Source: Victivallis sp. Marseille-Q1083
Lineage (GTDB): Bacteria; Verrucomicrobiota; Lentisphaeria; Victivallales; Victivallaceae
Reading direction: 5' to 3'
DNA length: 64,000 nucleotides
Assembly: GCF_903645315.1 (NCBI RefSeq)
Contig: NZ_CAHJXL010000001.1
Coordinates: 1,116,001-1,180,000, forward strand
The number at the start of each line of letters is the position of its first letter. Positions within the stretch are counted from its first letter, which is position 1. The position numbers were made by a program, and so were the translations under genes. Below the pieces are notes generated by a model. That model saw only the letters and a program-made list of their open reading frames with translations. It was not told the DNA's origin and made no database searches. Positions 26,201 through 35,676 of this stretch are shown here, in pieces.

Positions 26201-29200
26201 GTCGATCACGAAGGTCGCATTGTCCCAACTCTTCGGGTTCCGGCCATCCTCGCTCAACCAGTTATCGAGGTTGTAAACGCCGCCGCCATGCAAATCGCCC
26301 TGATAGATATATTTGGTGGTTTCCATTTCAACGGCGCCGATCGTCGCACTATTCGGACGCTCCGCCCCGTTCTGGTCAACCGTCACCTTCACCGGGTCGT
26401 TGGAATTACCCTTGCCGATCAGCGCACTGCCGTTGAATACCGTCACGATCATCGTACCGCCGTCGACCGGGGTCAAGACCGTATCGAGCTTCAACTCACT
26501 CCAGGCATATTCACCCGCCTTGTCAGGATTGTCGACAAACAACAGGTTATTCAGATCGGCTCCATTGACCAGACTGCTGGAGAAGTTGAAAACGCCCAAC
26601 GCACTGTACCGAATATCCATACCGACACTGCGCGCAATATAAAGGTCATTGCGCACCTGGCTACCGTCGGCATTCGTCGTGTAATTCTGGGCGACAACAC
26701 TATTGGTCAATACCAATTCACCGGCACTTTGATACAGACCACCGCCCAAATTCTGAACATGATTGTAAGTACCGCTGACATTGTTGGCAATCGTCGCAAA
26801 ATTGATGTTCAACTGACCGCCACCCGTATAGGCGATAGCTCCACCATTCATGCCGGAAGTGTTGTTGCTCAACGTCGAGTTGACTATCGTCAAATCCGAC
26901 GCCTGCGAATAAATGCCGCCGCCATTGCCTTGAGTCGCGGTATTGTAACCGATTGTGCTCCGGTTAATATTAGAATCGGCACCAACCAGATAAATACCGC
27001 CACCGCTGATCGCTGCAGTATTGTAAATCACCATGCTCTGATCAATCTTCAAACCGACCTGAGACGCATCGACATAGAGACCGCCGCCCTGATAAGCGGT
27101 ATTATGAGAAACCACCGTACCATCTTTCAGCGTAATGCTGCCGATCGCCGAGAAAATACCGCCGCCGAAATTAGCCGCTTTATTACCATCGACCAAGACG
27201 TTGCTCAACGTCAAATTCTCTTTCGCATAGATCGCGCCGCCGTTACCGGCCGCCCCCGAGCCATTCGCCGACCCGCCGGTCAAAATCAGATTGGCCAGGG
27301 TCACATCAATCAGCGTCTGAGCAGTATAAGTGCTGGCAATATTGAAGATCCGGCTGTCACCATTCCCTTCAATCGTCAGCCGAATTCCGTCTCCCAAATT
27401 TCCGTCGATCAGAATCCCATGAGAAATATTGACTTGACCGTGCACCAAGGCGATGGTATCCGCCGTCCACGTTTCGGCAGTCCGGTCAAACGTAATGACG
27501 CCATCGGCGTCAATATACTGCAACGCTTCGCGCAAATTCCAGATACGGTCCGGATCGGACAGCGATACATCATGCTCGAAATCATAACCATCGACCATCA
27601 CGCCCGGATCAATGTCAGCATTATCCTTGACCACAATTTCCGTCAAAGATTCGTAAGAGCCGATATTGCGATTGGTGCTTCCATAACGATCTTTCTGGTC
27701 ACGATTGACATGGCGCTGATCGGTGTCCAGGTAATGGAAAGGCGCGGCATTGACAATCACCGAACCGGCACCCAGCAGAATACTGCCATCCATCACCCGA
27801 TAGGATTTGGTCAATCCGCCATTGTAACGCATTTCCGTATCCAAATTCAAATTTTTGATGGAGCCTGTCGAATCTCCAACGATATTGGACAAACCTTCCG
27901 CACTCCAATCGAAAGAACCACGATAACCGCCGATTACATTGTGCGTCGCATCGCTACCATTTTCTTTATCAACTTTCACCGAAACTTTGTCACCGACATA
28001 CAAATCGATCACTTCCAGTCCCGCCGGGCTGGACATCAGTTCAAGCCGATTGTACGCCAGAATCGTATTGGAGAGATTCAATTCTCCGTTAATCACCGCA
28101 ACCGCGCCGAGGAAATCATATTTCCCATCGGCGGCTTCACCAGGATTATTGATTACTGAAGTGTTATAAACAATCGTATTGTAATAAGAACAGATCAAAC
28201 CTCCGGCGTTATAAATTGCCGCACCGCTACCGGTATCGTTTTCCATGAACTTGTTGACAGATACTTCATTCTGAGCGATCGTCGTATTGGCAATATAGAG
28301 CTGTCCCAGATTGTAAATGCCACCGCCCTTGGCTGAATCGCTTGAATAATCCACCGCCGCGCCGTTGACCTTGTTTCCAGAGAGATTGGAACGCTCAATG
28401 ACCACCAATCCTTCATTGTAGATACCACCGCCCAAACCGGTATGGGTCACCACATGGTCTTGATCAGAGGACATATTGGCTGAATTGCCCCGCACCGTGG
28501 TATCATACAGATATAACTCCGCACCCAAGCCATTGTAAATGCCGCCACCCAAGCCGGAATTGCTATAGGGACCATTCCCGCCGGTATTGTGTGCTTCATT
28601 GTTGACAACCAAAATATTGTTCAAGACCAACCGGCCCAGATTGTAAATACCGCCGCCACCGGCCAGATTTCCATAGGTATCAATATCCCGGTTAACGAAA
28701 CCATTCTGAATATTTAAATTATTCAGAATCACATTCGTCCCGCGGGAGAAATAGAACACCTGATCCTTCGCGCTGTCGGCATTGTTTTTGCCACCGTCGA
28801 CCGTCACCCGGTAGGAGACATCCTGTGACCAGTAAATGTTATCCGGCCGGTCATTGTAATCGTTCGGATCATTCGGGTCGTTCTTGGCCACCGAACTGAC
28901 CATGATCTCCTTATTCCAAACCACATAGACCGCCCCGTATTTCAACTGGATGATATTGTCCTCATTCTCAGCGGAAAATACCGTGCTGTCAAATTTGACA
29001 AAGCGATCGCCATCATACACCTTGGCCTCGAAAGCGGCAGAACGATCATAAGTATCCATCCAGTACATCGCTTCCCGGAGGGTCATTCCATCCTGCAATG
29101 CATACTTCAGATAACGTCCCTGGTCATCGTGAATGAGCACAAAACCATCCGTCTCCACACTATGACCATAATACATTCGAGAATCATCGTCTTTACTGTT

Positions 29201-32200
29201 CACCGTCACATAAAAGATCGGCTCAAAAGCACCGATACTCGGGGCCTCGTTCAATTTCCCATCGGCACCATAACCCACCCGGTTGTTGCCGCGCTGGTCA
29301 TAGTCGATACCGCTCACTGCAATACCGCCGGTATAAGCCCAACTCTCCTTGTAAAGGATTGCCAGAGCCTTGGTCCGGTAATTGGCATGATATTTCAATT
29401 CGGTATCCAGATACAAATTTTGCTGAATTTCCAGCATTTTCGCTTCAGAAGAGCCGATCAGGCGATTAGCGGCAACCTTCTGCGCTCCCCCCATTTCCGC
29501 AACCGTCAAAGCATACTTGCCAAGTTGAGCGCTGTCGAGATAATAATGACTGTAAATATTATTCTCGAACTGTACGACTTTCCGATTTTCAGAAAGACGG
29601 ATCTGAGAAGCAAGATTCTCGTACCCCCAATAGTCATTTTTGTCGTTATAAATGATCGTATTGACGATGCTAACCTGATCGGTCTGCCCCGCGGCTCCGG
29701 CAACGTAAATCTGTGCCCCCTCACCCCAATCCACGCCATTATAGGCAAAAGTCACAAAATAAGCACTCAAAGTGCCAGTGCCAAGATAAACGGCACCGCC
29801 ATTCAAGTTGGCGGCATTGAAAGCCATTGTCACATTTTCCAGCAACAGGGAACCGGCAATCTGATAGATCCCGCCGCCGGAACCATCAACTCCGGTCGCT
29901 CCAGCCAGCGAATAGGCAATCATGCTGGTCTTAATCGACAAAGTTCCGGTACCATCACCGCCGCCATCATACCAGATACCACCGCCATCGCCAGTACCCG
30001 CCCGTCCGTAACTAAGCTCGGAATCTTCCAAGGCCAGATCACCCGCATTGGCCATATAAATACCACCACCATCAACATAAGCGAAGTTATTGTTGATATT
30101 GGCTAGGAAAAAACTCACATCACCACTATACCCAATATATAGCCCACCGCCAGAACCATTAACAGCTTCATTGCCGGAAACACTATTTTCGATATTGGCA
30201 ACACCGACATATTTCCCATCCGGCATCAGTATTCCGGAAGTCGGGGTGACATCCATTTTCAGATGACCGCTATTATGAACAAAATAAATACCGCCACCAT
30301 CCTGCAGGGCTGTATTGGAATCTACCCGGCAGTTGTAAAGTGACAGAGAATTTCCCTGCTCATAACTGATTCCACCACCGTTACCGGCACGATTGTCAGC
30401 AACGTCAACCCAGATCATGATAGTTTCTCCCGTACCGCCATTAACCGCGATACCACCACCATTACCATTTACTGCACTGTTGCCTGCAACATAAACATGA
30501 TAGGCAACAAAATCGGCTGCACTGTAAATAGCGCCACCGGAACCGTTTTCCGCAGTATTGGAAAAGACAGAGATATCCATATCATGACCGTAAATATACA
30601 AATCACCACTGGAGCTATTGAAAATGCCGCCACCGGAGTTGCCAGCCACATTAGACATGATATCAGCAATAAAATAGCTCTCAACCTGTCCCCAGAAGGT
30701 TAATTTACCGGTATTGTAAATACCGCCGCCATCCAGATCGGCCCGATTACCTTCCACCTGAACCTGCCACATATTGACTTCGCTGTTGGAAGTGATATAA
30801 ACCCCACCGCCGTTACCGGCCGCCGGATCGGTGATATCCGCGGTGGAAGCATGACCACCGGTAATAATCATCTTTTGGAGATTGACAATCGTTCCATCGC
30901 TGGTCGGTGTGGCATTGATATAAAATACCCGAGAGTTGTCCGCGGCGTTAATCGTTGCCGGAGTATAAACCCCATTCCCAAGGTCAATAGAACCGTTGAT
31001 CGTCACGCAATTATTGATTTCAAACTGTCCCAATTCGGCATTGATCGTAATTGTCGTGCCGGCATAAGGATTGCCATCAGGATCCGTTTTGTCGATCATC
31101 CCGCTCAGGGCGGCAAAACTGATCAAATCGCCATCGGCCGCATTGGCCAACGCATAACGCAAAGTGATCTCGCCCGGATCGTTCAACTGCGGATCAATAT
31201 CACGAATACTGTTGATCACCCAGTTGGTCAACGAATAATCGTAGTCGGCCACCACAACCACCGCCGCTTCAATCGCTCCGGTGGTATACTCCATCACCCA
31301 GTCGCCCTTGGCGCCGACTGCGTTGTCGGAAGCGGCCACATCGGCGCCGGTATAATGCGCCAACTGGTCGACAAAATGCTGTCCCGCATCGGTTTCAGCG
31401 ACGTTGCAACCGTAGAGCAGGATGTCGCCATGCTCGGTCATCGCATCGCCCCACGCCGCCAGATCATCGGCATGATGCTGCAGGAAATCAGCATTGATCT
31501 GCTGATCACCGAGATTGATGAAGCCATCGTTGCCGTGGCTGAAAATATGAATGCTGTCGATATCAGTGCGATCCGCCAGGTATTCGGTAATCTGGTCGAA
31601 CCCATTGCCCGGGTCCAGAATGACCACTTCGGCATGCTTGCCGAGTGAATTGATGATGTCCTCTTTGCCGGCCACCGACGATTCGATAAACACCACCTCG
31701 GTCGGTTCTTCGAGCCGGTGGTCAAAACTGTCCAATTGCGCGACATCAAAATATTCGGAGATCACATCGCCGCTGCCGCCGTCGGTCACATATTCCAGCG
31801 CCCAATTGCCGCCGGCATCGGCGTCGCCGGTCACATCGTCGCTCGCCGCCACCGTATGATCGGTCAAATCGGCAATCGCATCGACCAACGCCTTGCCGTC
31901 GTCACCCGACGCGACATTCGAGGCAAACAAATCCACCCGGCCGTCAGCGGACAACATATTCTCGATATTGCTCCAGAAATCCTGCTGCACCTGATCGTGG
32001 AGCGAATCCAGCGTCGTCGCGCCATCGGCAAAAATTTCCACGCTGCCGTCTTCTCCGGCAGTCAAAAATCCGATCGAATCGGCTTTCTCGCCACCCAGCG
32101 CCTCGTTGAGTTGCTGGATCAATTGAGCGGCAGTCGTCTCATGCGCGTCATATTTGATGATGATGGTATCGCTATCCGCGGCTTGAATGAGGGCGTCGGC

Positions 32201-32524
32201 ATTTTCAAGCGTGGAAGAAACCAGCAGGATATTGACTTTACCATGTTCGGCCAGGGTTTTCTGGTAATAGTCGCCAAGGGCACCAACATCAATCCCATGC
32301 TCGCCGGTCAGATTGTCCAATCCCTCCGGAGTAACCTGCACGCCGGCGCCCTGCTGATGCTGCTGAGCTCCGTCGTGATGATTATTGCCGTCCTGGTGTT
32401 CCCCGCCGTTTTCGCCGGGTTCCGCCGCCGCCGCCGCATCGGCCGTTTCCTGCGCCGCCGCCGCCGCCGCCGCATCAAATACGGCCGCACCATCAAAAAG
32501 GATTCGATCTTCAAGCTGATACAT
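23216..32524 (-). CDS. giant (3102-residue) beta-helical surface protein with two DUF4347-like domains
   Basis: The protein starts MYQLEDRILFDGAAVFDAAA, related to the LEPR/LEDR-x-LFD N-terminal signature of large exported proteins, and has no Sec signal peptide. An Ala/Gly/His-rich linker follows. Residues about 95-265 are a divergent DUF4347-like domain (NILLVSSTLENADALI, GRVDLFASNVASGDDGKAL). Residues about 273-440 are a canonical one (VFIESSVAGKEDIINSL, IHIFSHGNDGFINLG, DILLYGCNVAETDAG). From about 450 to 2250 come many right-handed beta-helix turns of the type GNGGGIYN, as in polymorphic outer-membrane and choice-of-anchor proteins. The next 600 residues resemble haemagglutinin-like helices. 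The acidic C-terminus contains VDLMDLDDTNNDPLVEE. GAGGG precedes the start. GC drops inside the gene, most around 28-30.5 kb. It is a surface adhesin or S-layer-like protein by inference, exported by the neighbouring machinery. Confidence 0.9.
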   Translation of the reverse strand: MYQLEDRILFDGAAVFDAAAAAAAQETADAAAAAEPGENGGEHQDGNNHHDGAQQHQQGAGVQVTPEGLDNLTGEHGIDVGALGDYYQKTLAEHGKVNILLVSSTLENADALIQAADSDTIIIKYDAHETTAAQLIQQLNEALGGEKADSIGFLTAGEDGSVEIFADGATTLDSLHDQVQQDFWSNIENMLSADGRVDLFASNVASGDDGKALVDAIADLTDHTVAASDDVTGDADAGGNWALEYVTDGGSGDVISEYFDVAQLDSFDHRLEEPTEVVFIESSVAGKEDIINSLGKHAEVVILDPGNGFDQITEYLADRTDIDSIHIFSHGNDGFINLGDQQINADFLQHHADDLAAWGDAMTEHGDILLYGCNVAETDAGQHFVDQLAHYTGADVAASDNAVGAKGDWVMEYTTGAIEAAVVVVADYDYSLTNWVINSIRDIDPQLNDPGEITLRYALANAADGDLISFAALSGMIDKTDPDGNPYAGTTITINAELGQFEINNCVTINGSIDLGNGVYTPATINAADNSRVFYINATPTSDGTIVNLQKMIITGGHASTADITDPAAGNGGGVYITSNSEVNMWQVQVEGNRADLDGGGIYNTGKLTFWGQVESYFIADIMSNVAGNSGGGIFNSSSGDLYIYGHDMDISVFSNTAENGSGGAIYSAADFVAYHVYVAGNSAVNGNGGGIAVNGGTGETIMIWVDVADNRAGNGGGISYEQGNSLSLYNCRVDSNTALQDGGGIYFVHNSGHLKMDVTPTSGILMPDGKYVGVANIENSVSGNEAVNGSGGGLYIGYSGDVSFFLANINNNFAYVDGGGIYMANAGDLALEDSELSYGRAGTGDGGGIWYDGGGDGTGTLSIKTSMIAYSLAGATGVDGSGGGIYQIAGSLLLENVTMAFNAANLNGGAVYLGTGTLSAYFVTFAYNGVDWGEGAQIYVAGAAGQTDQVSIVNTIIYNDKNDYWGYENLASQIRLSENRKVVQFENNIYSHYYLDSAQLGKYALTVAEMGGAQKVAANRLIGSSEAKMLEIQQNLYLDTELKYHANYRTKALAILYKESWAYTGGIAVSGIDYDQRGNNRVGYGADGKLNEAPSIGAFEPIFYVTVNSKDDDSRMYYGHSVETDGFVLIHDDQGRYLKYALQDGMTLREAMYWMDTYDRSAAFEAKVYDGDRFVKFDSTVFSAENEDNIIQLKYGAVYVVWNKEIMVSSVAKNDPNDPNDYNDRPDNIYWSQDVSYRVTVDGGKNNADSAKDQVFYFSRGTNVILNNLNIQNGFVNRDIDTYGNLAGGGGIYNLGRLVLNNILVVNNEAHNTGGNGPYSNSGLGGGIYNGLGAELYLYDTTVRGNSANMSSDQDHVVTHTGLGGGIYNEGLVVIERSNLSGNKVNGAAVDYSSDSAKGGGIYNLGQLYIANTTIAQNEVSVNKFMENDTGSGAAIYNAGGLICSYYNTIVYNTSVINNPGEAADGKYDFLGAVAVINGELNLSNTILAYNRLELMSSPAGLEVIDLYVGDKVSVKVDKENGSDATHNVIGGYRGSFDWSAEGLSNIVGDSTGSIKNLNLDTEMRYNGGLTKSYRVMDGSILLGAGSVIVNAAPFHYLDTDQRHVNRDQKDRYGSTNRNIGSYESLTEIVVKDNADIDPGVMVDGYDFEHDVSLSDPDRIWNLREALQYIDADGVITFDRTAETWTADTIALVHGQVNISHGILIDGNLGDGIRLTIEGNGDSRIFNIASTYTAQTLIDVTLANLILTGGSANGSGAAGNGGAIYAKENLTLSNVLVDGNKAANFGGGIFSAIGSITLKDGTVVSHNTAYQGGGLYVDASQVGLKIDQSMVIYNTAAISGGGIYLVGADSNINRSTIGYNTATQGNGGGIYSQASDLTIVNSTLSNNTSGMNGGAIAYTGGGQLNINFATIANNVSGTYNHVQNLGGGLYQSAGELVLTNSVVAQNYTTNADGSQVRNDLYIARSVGMDIRYSALGVFNFSSSLVNGADLNNLLFVDNPDKAGEYAWSELKLDTVLTPVDGGTMIVTVFNGSALIGKGNSNDPVKVTVDQNGAERPNSATIGAVEMETTKYIYQGDLHGGGVYNLDNWLSEDGRNPKSWDNATFVIDGALTQVVAFDDAGQVWGAGKRTDLEIINDAQVTIADDAEVQATAEVGDSSSLVVLGLFNGAITINDTATLTLTSLQTDNISLTVSDNATDSTVIYNYAGTETQTVLAGNYGNLTLTDSDKACSTNITVNGDLTMGDVTLSAGSVVVYGNVYAAGAVGGDIVAASGVVIGDGSRQVEVTLNSVEAMGNVDIVLGSQSSLSVGEINTAIGSVDITLGSGSTLAVDELHSAVGSVLMDGGGAAIDVKNISAGTQVEITNAGSVSVGSVTAVKVDIEAFADVTVDSFTATGGSSSIVSESGRVFLTDVFVNGVFSAYSGGGNLSIAGGGEIYAQKGVNLVSENWILVDDHAVISAGRGSDVVLRAEMINLSNAQVGNTDKTNMVMWTGDLNAFGDNAIYAGGIEFDSDAYINVSDYSSLFFYTGQRGIELTGDASQSTGEVVFDVNNITVADTGTIGFVSDGAISLTNIAGTAADGIRGTLLVNGSDVIISDVEFNYANLIFEGNITLRGDFLTQHDVDFRGNVKLDAPGRTITVTSEQGSVSMSGTVEALNGEGLVLDAETFARIGNMLNLSSLEVHANDAIYLNGVVRTTGAITLHNDVVLEGDSGLYGQSLLVEGDLQMDHNLTVNVNDGRIDGSLYMQSSQPLTLALTGALAIGQDVVLSCAAGATFTGGRLDIGGDFRFDEGRLAVENGSIWIRGSQNSSADRYFMTNGNGLVYLNLTAGSTADLYIGDATHVTTVTLTAAPGEGSEMIGVGTFTPVTDVGTPNGGPLFSYDTVVNRVWTIVRDGSGLDLSMTITPDKSEIGQGLGDQGKLFVYRDGWKQADGLVATGSYAIGLNEKSFDGPYAPHGLNAWQFNDYSMRLHDIMLPRPKLDEGERSWQLMSQEWRSQLETNPLGGQVPPLGTTYDMLLAVQGRISLTDGLSVYGSPLGPDELGIVDLMDLDDTNNDPLVEEATDDKAALEALLSELAEREYLQEKHPAFRSDVDRMLDMILAS

Positions 32525-32632
32525 GATTAGCCCTCAATTGTTATCTTACCATCATCATTGCCGACTGTGCCGACCAGTCGACTTGATATTTTCTCTGTCA
32601 CTCTTGTGCTAAATTCAATTTCACCGGCCGCG

Positions 32633-34270
32633 TCACAACGCGGCATCCGCCTCTTCCTGCGGCACCAACGCATTGAGCCGGTCCCGCATTTCCGGAGAAA
32701 GCGTATTCTCGCCGACCACCACGCCTTTGAACATCACCTGGCCGTTGTCCTTCACACTGTTCTGAACATTGGCAATCGCCTGTTTTTCGCGCTCACTCAA
32801 CGCGTGCTCTTTGGCTTCCGCCTCGGCGATTTTCTTTTCCAGCAGGCCGACCGTTTCCGGGTCGATGTTATCGACGCCGACCGCATTGATCAACCGCTGG
32901 TAAGCAACGTAGTAATTCGACAGCGACAACATCCGGTCGATCTCCGCTTCCGCCGCTTCCAATTCCAGACGGTCCAGTTCCAACTGGGTCAGCGCACCGC
33001 CGGCCTTGTAGGATTCCCGCGCCATTTTGGCGTGCATCGCGAATTTCTGCGCAATTTTATCATCCAGTTCAAACTGCTCCTTGACTTCGATGATGTTGGC
33101 ATGAGCGATACGCACCTGGGACATCACGCCGATGGACAACGCCAGCGTCCGCTCGTCAATTTCATTGACCTGCTCGCGCTGCGCCCGGTAACGGTAGATA
33201 TTCTGCGGCAATTTCAGCAGGTTATACGCAGCCACCGCCCCGATTTCCCACCAGGACTGATGGTAGAGGAAGGAGTTGTTGCTGTTGTTCCAGTCGACGA
33301 ACGCCTTGACGTTCGGGAACATCATCAACAGAGTTTTGCGGGATTCATTGACCATGATGTTGGTCTGGATATCCAACTGGTAGAGCTCCGGACGCTGGGT
33401 CAAGGCAATCTTCTCCAGCAGGTTGATATCCGGCAACTCTTTGATCTGCATGTTCTTGATCAGGCTGGTATCGACTTTGATATCGCTGATCGGCAGGTAG
33501 CCCATCAACGCGCGCAATTCAATGCACGCATTGTTGTAATTGCGGCGGTACTCCATCAACTGCTTTTCCAGCCGGTAGAAACGCTTGGCTTCATCGCTGA
33601 GCCGCAACGGCGAGAGCGTCCTATTCTGCGCCAGGTCTTCGAGAGCCACTTCGACCTGTTTGCATTTCTCCAACAGCGCATTGGTGGTCTCGATCGCATC
33701 CTGAGTCGCCGCCACCCGATAATAAGTGCGCACGACATCCAGCATCAGGTTCTGCTTGGCGCGCCGCAACTGCTGATCTTCGATCAACGAATAGTCTTCC
33801 GCCTGCGCCGCATTCAAATAGGACAAACCGAAGTCGAGCGCGCTCAACGCCATTTCCACTTTCAGATTGTTGACATTGCGGTCGCTGCTCTGGCTGGCGC
33901 TGTAGGTGCCGCCGGTGCCGCCGGTGACGTTTTCACTGGAAGACGCCGGCGTATTGTTCCGGCCGGTGATGTCATTGGTCACCGTCAAATCCGGCAGCAT
34001 GCCCATGACTTCGGCGTAAATCTTCTCTTTGGCAACTTTCTGCTTCTGCTCGTAGACGCGCAAGTCACGGTTGTTCTCGATCGCCATGCGCATACAGTCC
34101 TGCAGCGTCAATACCGTGCCCTCCGGCAACACCTTGCCATTGGTAATCTTTTCAATCGCCTGCGGCACTTTGGAGAAACGCTCCGCTTCATACTCTTCCG
34201 CACTGCGGCAACCGCCGGCCAACAACACCGCGATGGTCAATCCCGACAGAACCCGAAAATCTTTCAACAT
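32633..34270 (-). CDS. TolC-family outer membrane lipoprotein
   Basis: About 545 residues from the ATG at 34270, preceded by AAGGGG. The signal ends in a lipobox, LLAGGC, so it is a lipoprotein as many RND outer-membrane factors are. TLQDCMRMAIENNRDLRVYEQKQKVAKEKI is the first TolC helix motif, and long helical repeats with alternating hydrophobic and charged residues follow, duplicated in two halves (ALTQRPELYQLDIQTN begins the second). It should form the outer-membrane channel for the adaptors encoded divergently and for the giant protein gene that follows by about 110 nt. Confidence 0.9.
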   Translation of the reverse strand: MLKDFRVLSGLTIAVLLAGGCRSAEEYEAERFSKVPQAIEKITNGKVLPEGTVLTLQDCMRMAIENNRDLRVYEQKQKVAKEKIYAEVMGMLPDLTVTNDITGRNNTPASSSENVTGGTGGTYSASQSSDRNVNNLKVEMALSALDFGLSYLNAAQAEDYSLIEDQQLRRAKQNLMLDVVRTYYRVAATQDAIETTNALLEKCKQVEVALEDLAQNRTLSPLRLSDEAKRFYRLEKQLMEYRRNYNNACIELRALMGYLPISDIKVDTSLIKNMQIKELPDINLLEKIALTQRPELYQLDIQTNIMVNESRKTLLMMFPNVKAFVDWNNSNNSFLYHQSWWEIGAVAAYNLLKLPQNIYRYRAQREQVNEIDERTLALSIGVMSQVRIAHANIIEVKEQFELDDKIAQKFAMHAKMARESYKAGGALTQLELDRLELEAAEAEIDRMLSLSNYYVAYQRLINAVGVDNIDPETVGLLEKKIAEAEAKEHALSEREKQAIANVQNSVKDNGQVMFKGVVVGENTLSPEMRDRLNALVPQEEADAAL

Positions 34271-34369
34271 GGTGGGTACCCCTTCTGCCAATCCTTAAAT
34301 CTTTGATTTATTGCCCAAAATTACTTTCTTAATCGCCAATTGAATATATCAATCCCCCGCCTTCCGCCC

Positions 34370-34606
34370 TCATTGCTTGGCGGAACGCTGCAACACACCT
34401 GCTTCCAGAAGCTTATCGATCAATTGCTGCATCGACTGAAACGCATTCAGAAACCCCTGGGGCGGCATGATCACCCGTTGCTGATATTCCGCTGTCGGCT
34501 CGCCTTCCCCCTGGGGTTGCAGCGTCACGAAATCGAAACGCACCATGCCTCCCGCAAAATGAATCTGACCGATACCGTCAGCAAAAATTTCCGATTTTTC
34601 ACCCAT
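34370..34606 (-). CDS. small conserved-looking cytosolic protein upstream of tolC
   Basis: A 78-residue protein with AAGGGA seven nt before the ATG; an upstream TTG gives two more residues. It has FADGIGQIHFAGGMVRFDFVTLQP and RVIMPPQGFLNAFQSMQQLIDKLLEAGVL, an arrangement of two or three strands then a helix with an MPP/MSP turn, weakly like DUF3467. It has no signal or membrane segment. It is first in the operon with tolC and the giant protein, so it may be a chaperone or regulator of that export system. Family assignment is uncertain. Confidence 0.7.
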   Translation of the reverse strand: MGEKSEIFADGIGQIHFAGGMVRFDFVTLQPQGEGEPTAEYQQRVIMPPQGFLNAFQSMQQLIDKLLEAGVLQRSAKQ

Positions 34607-34751
34607 GCCCAATTCCCTTTTGCTGGTTATCCATGATTAGATATTCATTCCCATTAACTACCAATATCACGAAAACAATGAATTGCAAACCGGCAAAATT
34701 CAAAAAAAACATTCTTTTCCAAATTTTTACCCGAAAAAATGCTTCAAAGTA

Positions 34752-34779
34752 TTGCGATAGACACTTTGCCGGATATATT
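34752..34779 (+). promoter_or_regulatory. candidate promoter of the adaptor-M50 operon
   Basis: TTGCGA (34752-34757), 16-nt spacer, TATATT (34774-34779), about 55 nt upstream of the first adaptor gene. The rest of the AT-rich divergent gap 34607-34833 shows nothing clearer. Confidence 0.5.
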
Positions 34780-34833
34780 TATTTAAATTAGACGGATCAT
34801 GCCGGTCGATTTTCAACAATTTTCGGAGAGAAC

Positions 34834-35676
34834 ATGTTTTTTCAGTTAAAAATGCCATCGATTCTTGCTGCGGTGCTGTTCTGGACGGTGCTGCCGGAAT
34901 TGCTTTTCGCGTCCACCGATCCGTTGACCGCCAAAGTCGTGCTGTTTCCATTCCGCCAGGCGACCATCAGCAGCCGGGTGGAAAGCACCCTGGAATCTTA
35001 TCATTACAAAATAGGCGACGCTTTTGAAACCGATGCCGTGCTGCTGCAACTGGATGACGCCATCTACAAGCAGCAGCTGGAAAAAGCGGCGGCGGCGCTG
35101 GCGGAGGCCCAAAGCTCCTACGACTTCTCCGTCAGCAACGTCAAACGGGCCGAGGAACTGCTGGCCAAAGGAGTCGGCGGGCAGCAGGAGCTGGAACAGG
35201 CCCAGCTGGAACTGGAGGTCAACACCAGCAAATTGCAATTTCACCAGGCCAATTACCAACTGGCTCAGCGGGATCTCGACGCCTGTAAAATCGTCGCGCC
35301 GTTCGCCGGCCGGCTGATCCGCAAAGAGCTGCAGGAGCACGAATTCGTCCGGGCCGGACAGCCGTTGCTCTACATCATCGACGACCGCCAGCTGCTGGCC
35401 ATCCTCTATCTGCCGAGTCAATTGAAAAATCAGGTCAAAATCGGTCAGGAGATCGAGATCACCGTCGAAGAGACTCACACCACGCATCGCGCCGTCGTCT
35501 ATGAAATTGCCGGTGAAGTCGATTTCAACAGCCGGACGTTCGAAATCCGGGCCCTGCTCCCCAACCGGGACGGCAAACTCGCCGCCGGGATGTCGGGATA
35601 TCTCTCCGGCGTTACCGTGACAGCCGGCGCCACGCCACAGCAACTGGATGCCAAGCAGGCCGGGGGCCGCCCATGA
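34834..35676 (+). CDS. RND/HlyD periplasmic adaptor protein
   Basis: A 280-residue membrane-fusion protein with GGAG before the ATG and an N-terminal signal (about residues 1-27). STLESYHYKIGDAFETDAVLLQLDD is the first half of the lipoyl domain. Residues about 75-140 form a helical hairpin (AKGVGGQQELEQAQLELEVN) that would contact TolC, and LDACKIVAPFAGRLIRKEL closes the lipoyl domain. A beta-barrel domain (LLYIIDDRQLLAILYLPSQ) follows. It is short and lacks an obvious RND pump partner. It overlaps the next gene by four nt (ATGA). Confidence 0.9.
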   Translation: MFFQLKMPSILAAVLFWTVLPELLFASTDPLTAKVVLFPFRQATISSRVESTLESYHYKIGDAFETDAVLLQLDDAIYKQQLEKAAAALAEAQSSYDFSVSNVKRAEELLAKGVGGQQELEQAQLELEVNTSKLQFHQANYQLAQRDLDACKIVAPFAGRLIRKELQEHEFVRAGQPLLYIIDDRQLLAILYLPSQLKNQVKIGQEIEITVEETHTTHRAVVYEIAGEVDFNSRTFEIRALLPNRDGKLAAGMSGYLSGVTVTAGATPQQLDAKQAGGRP

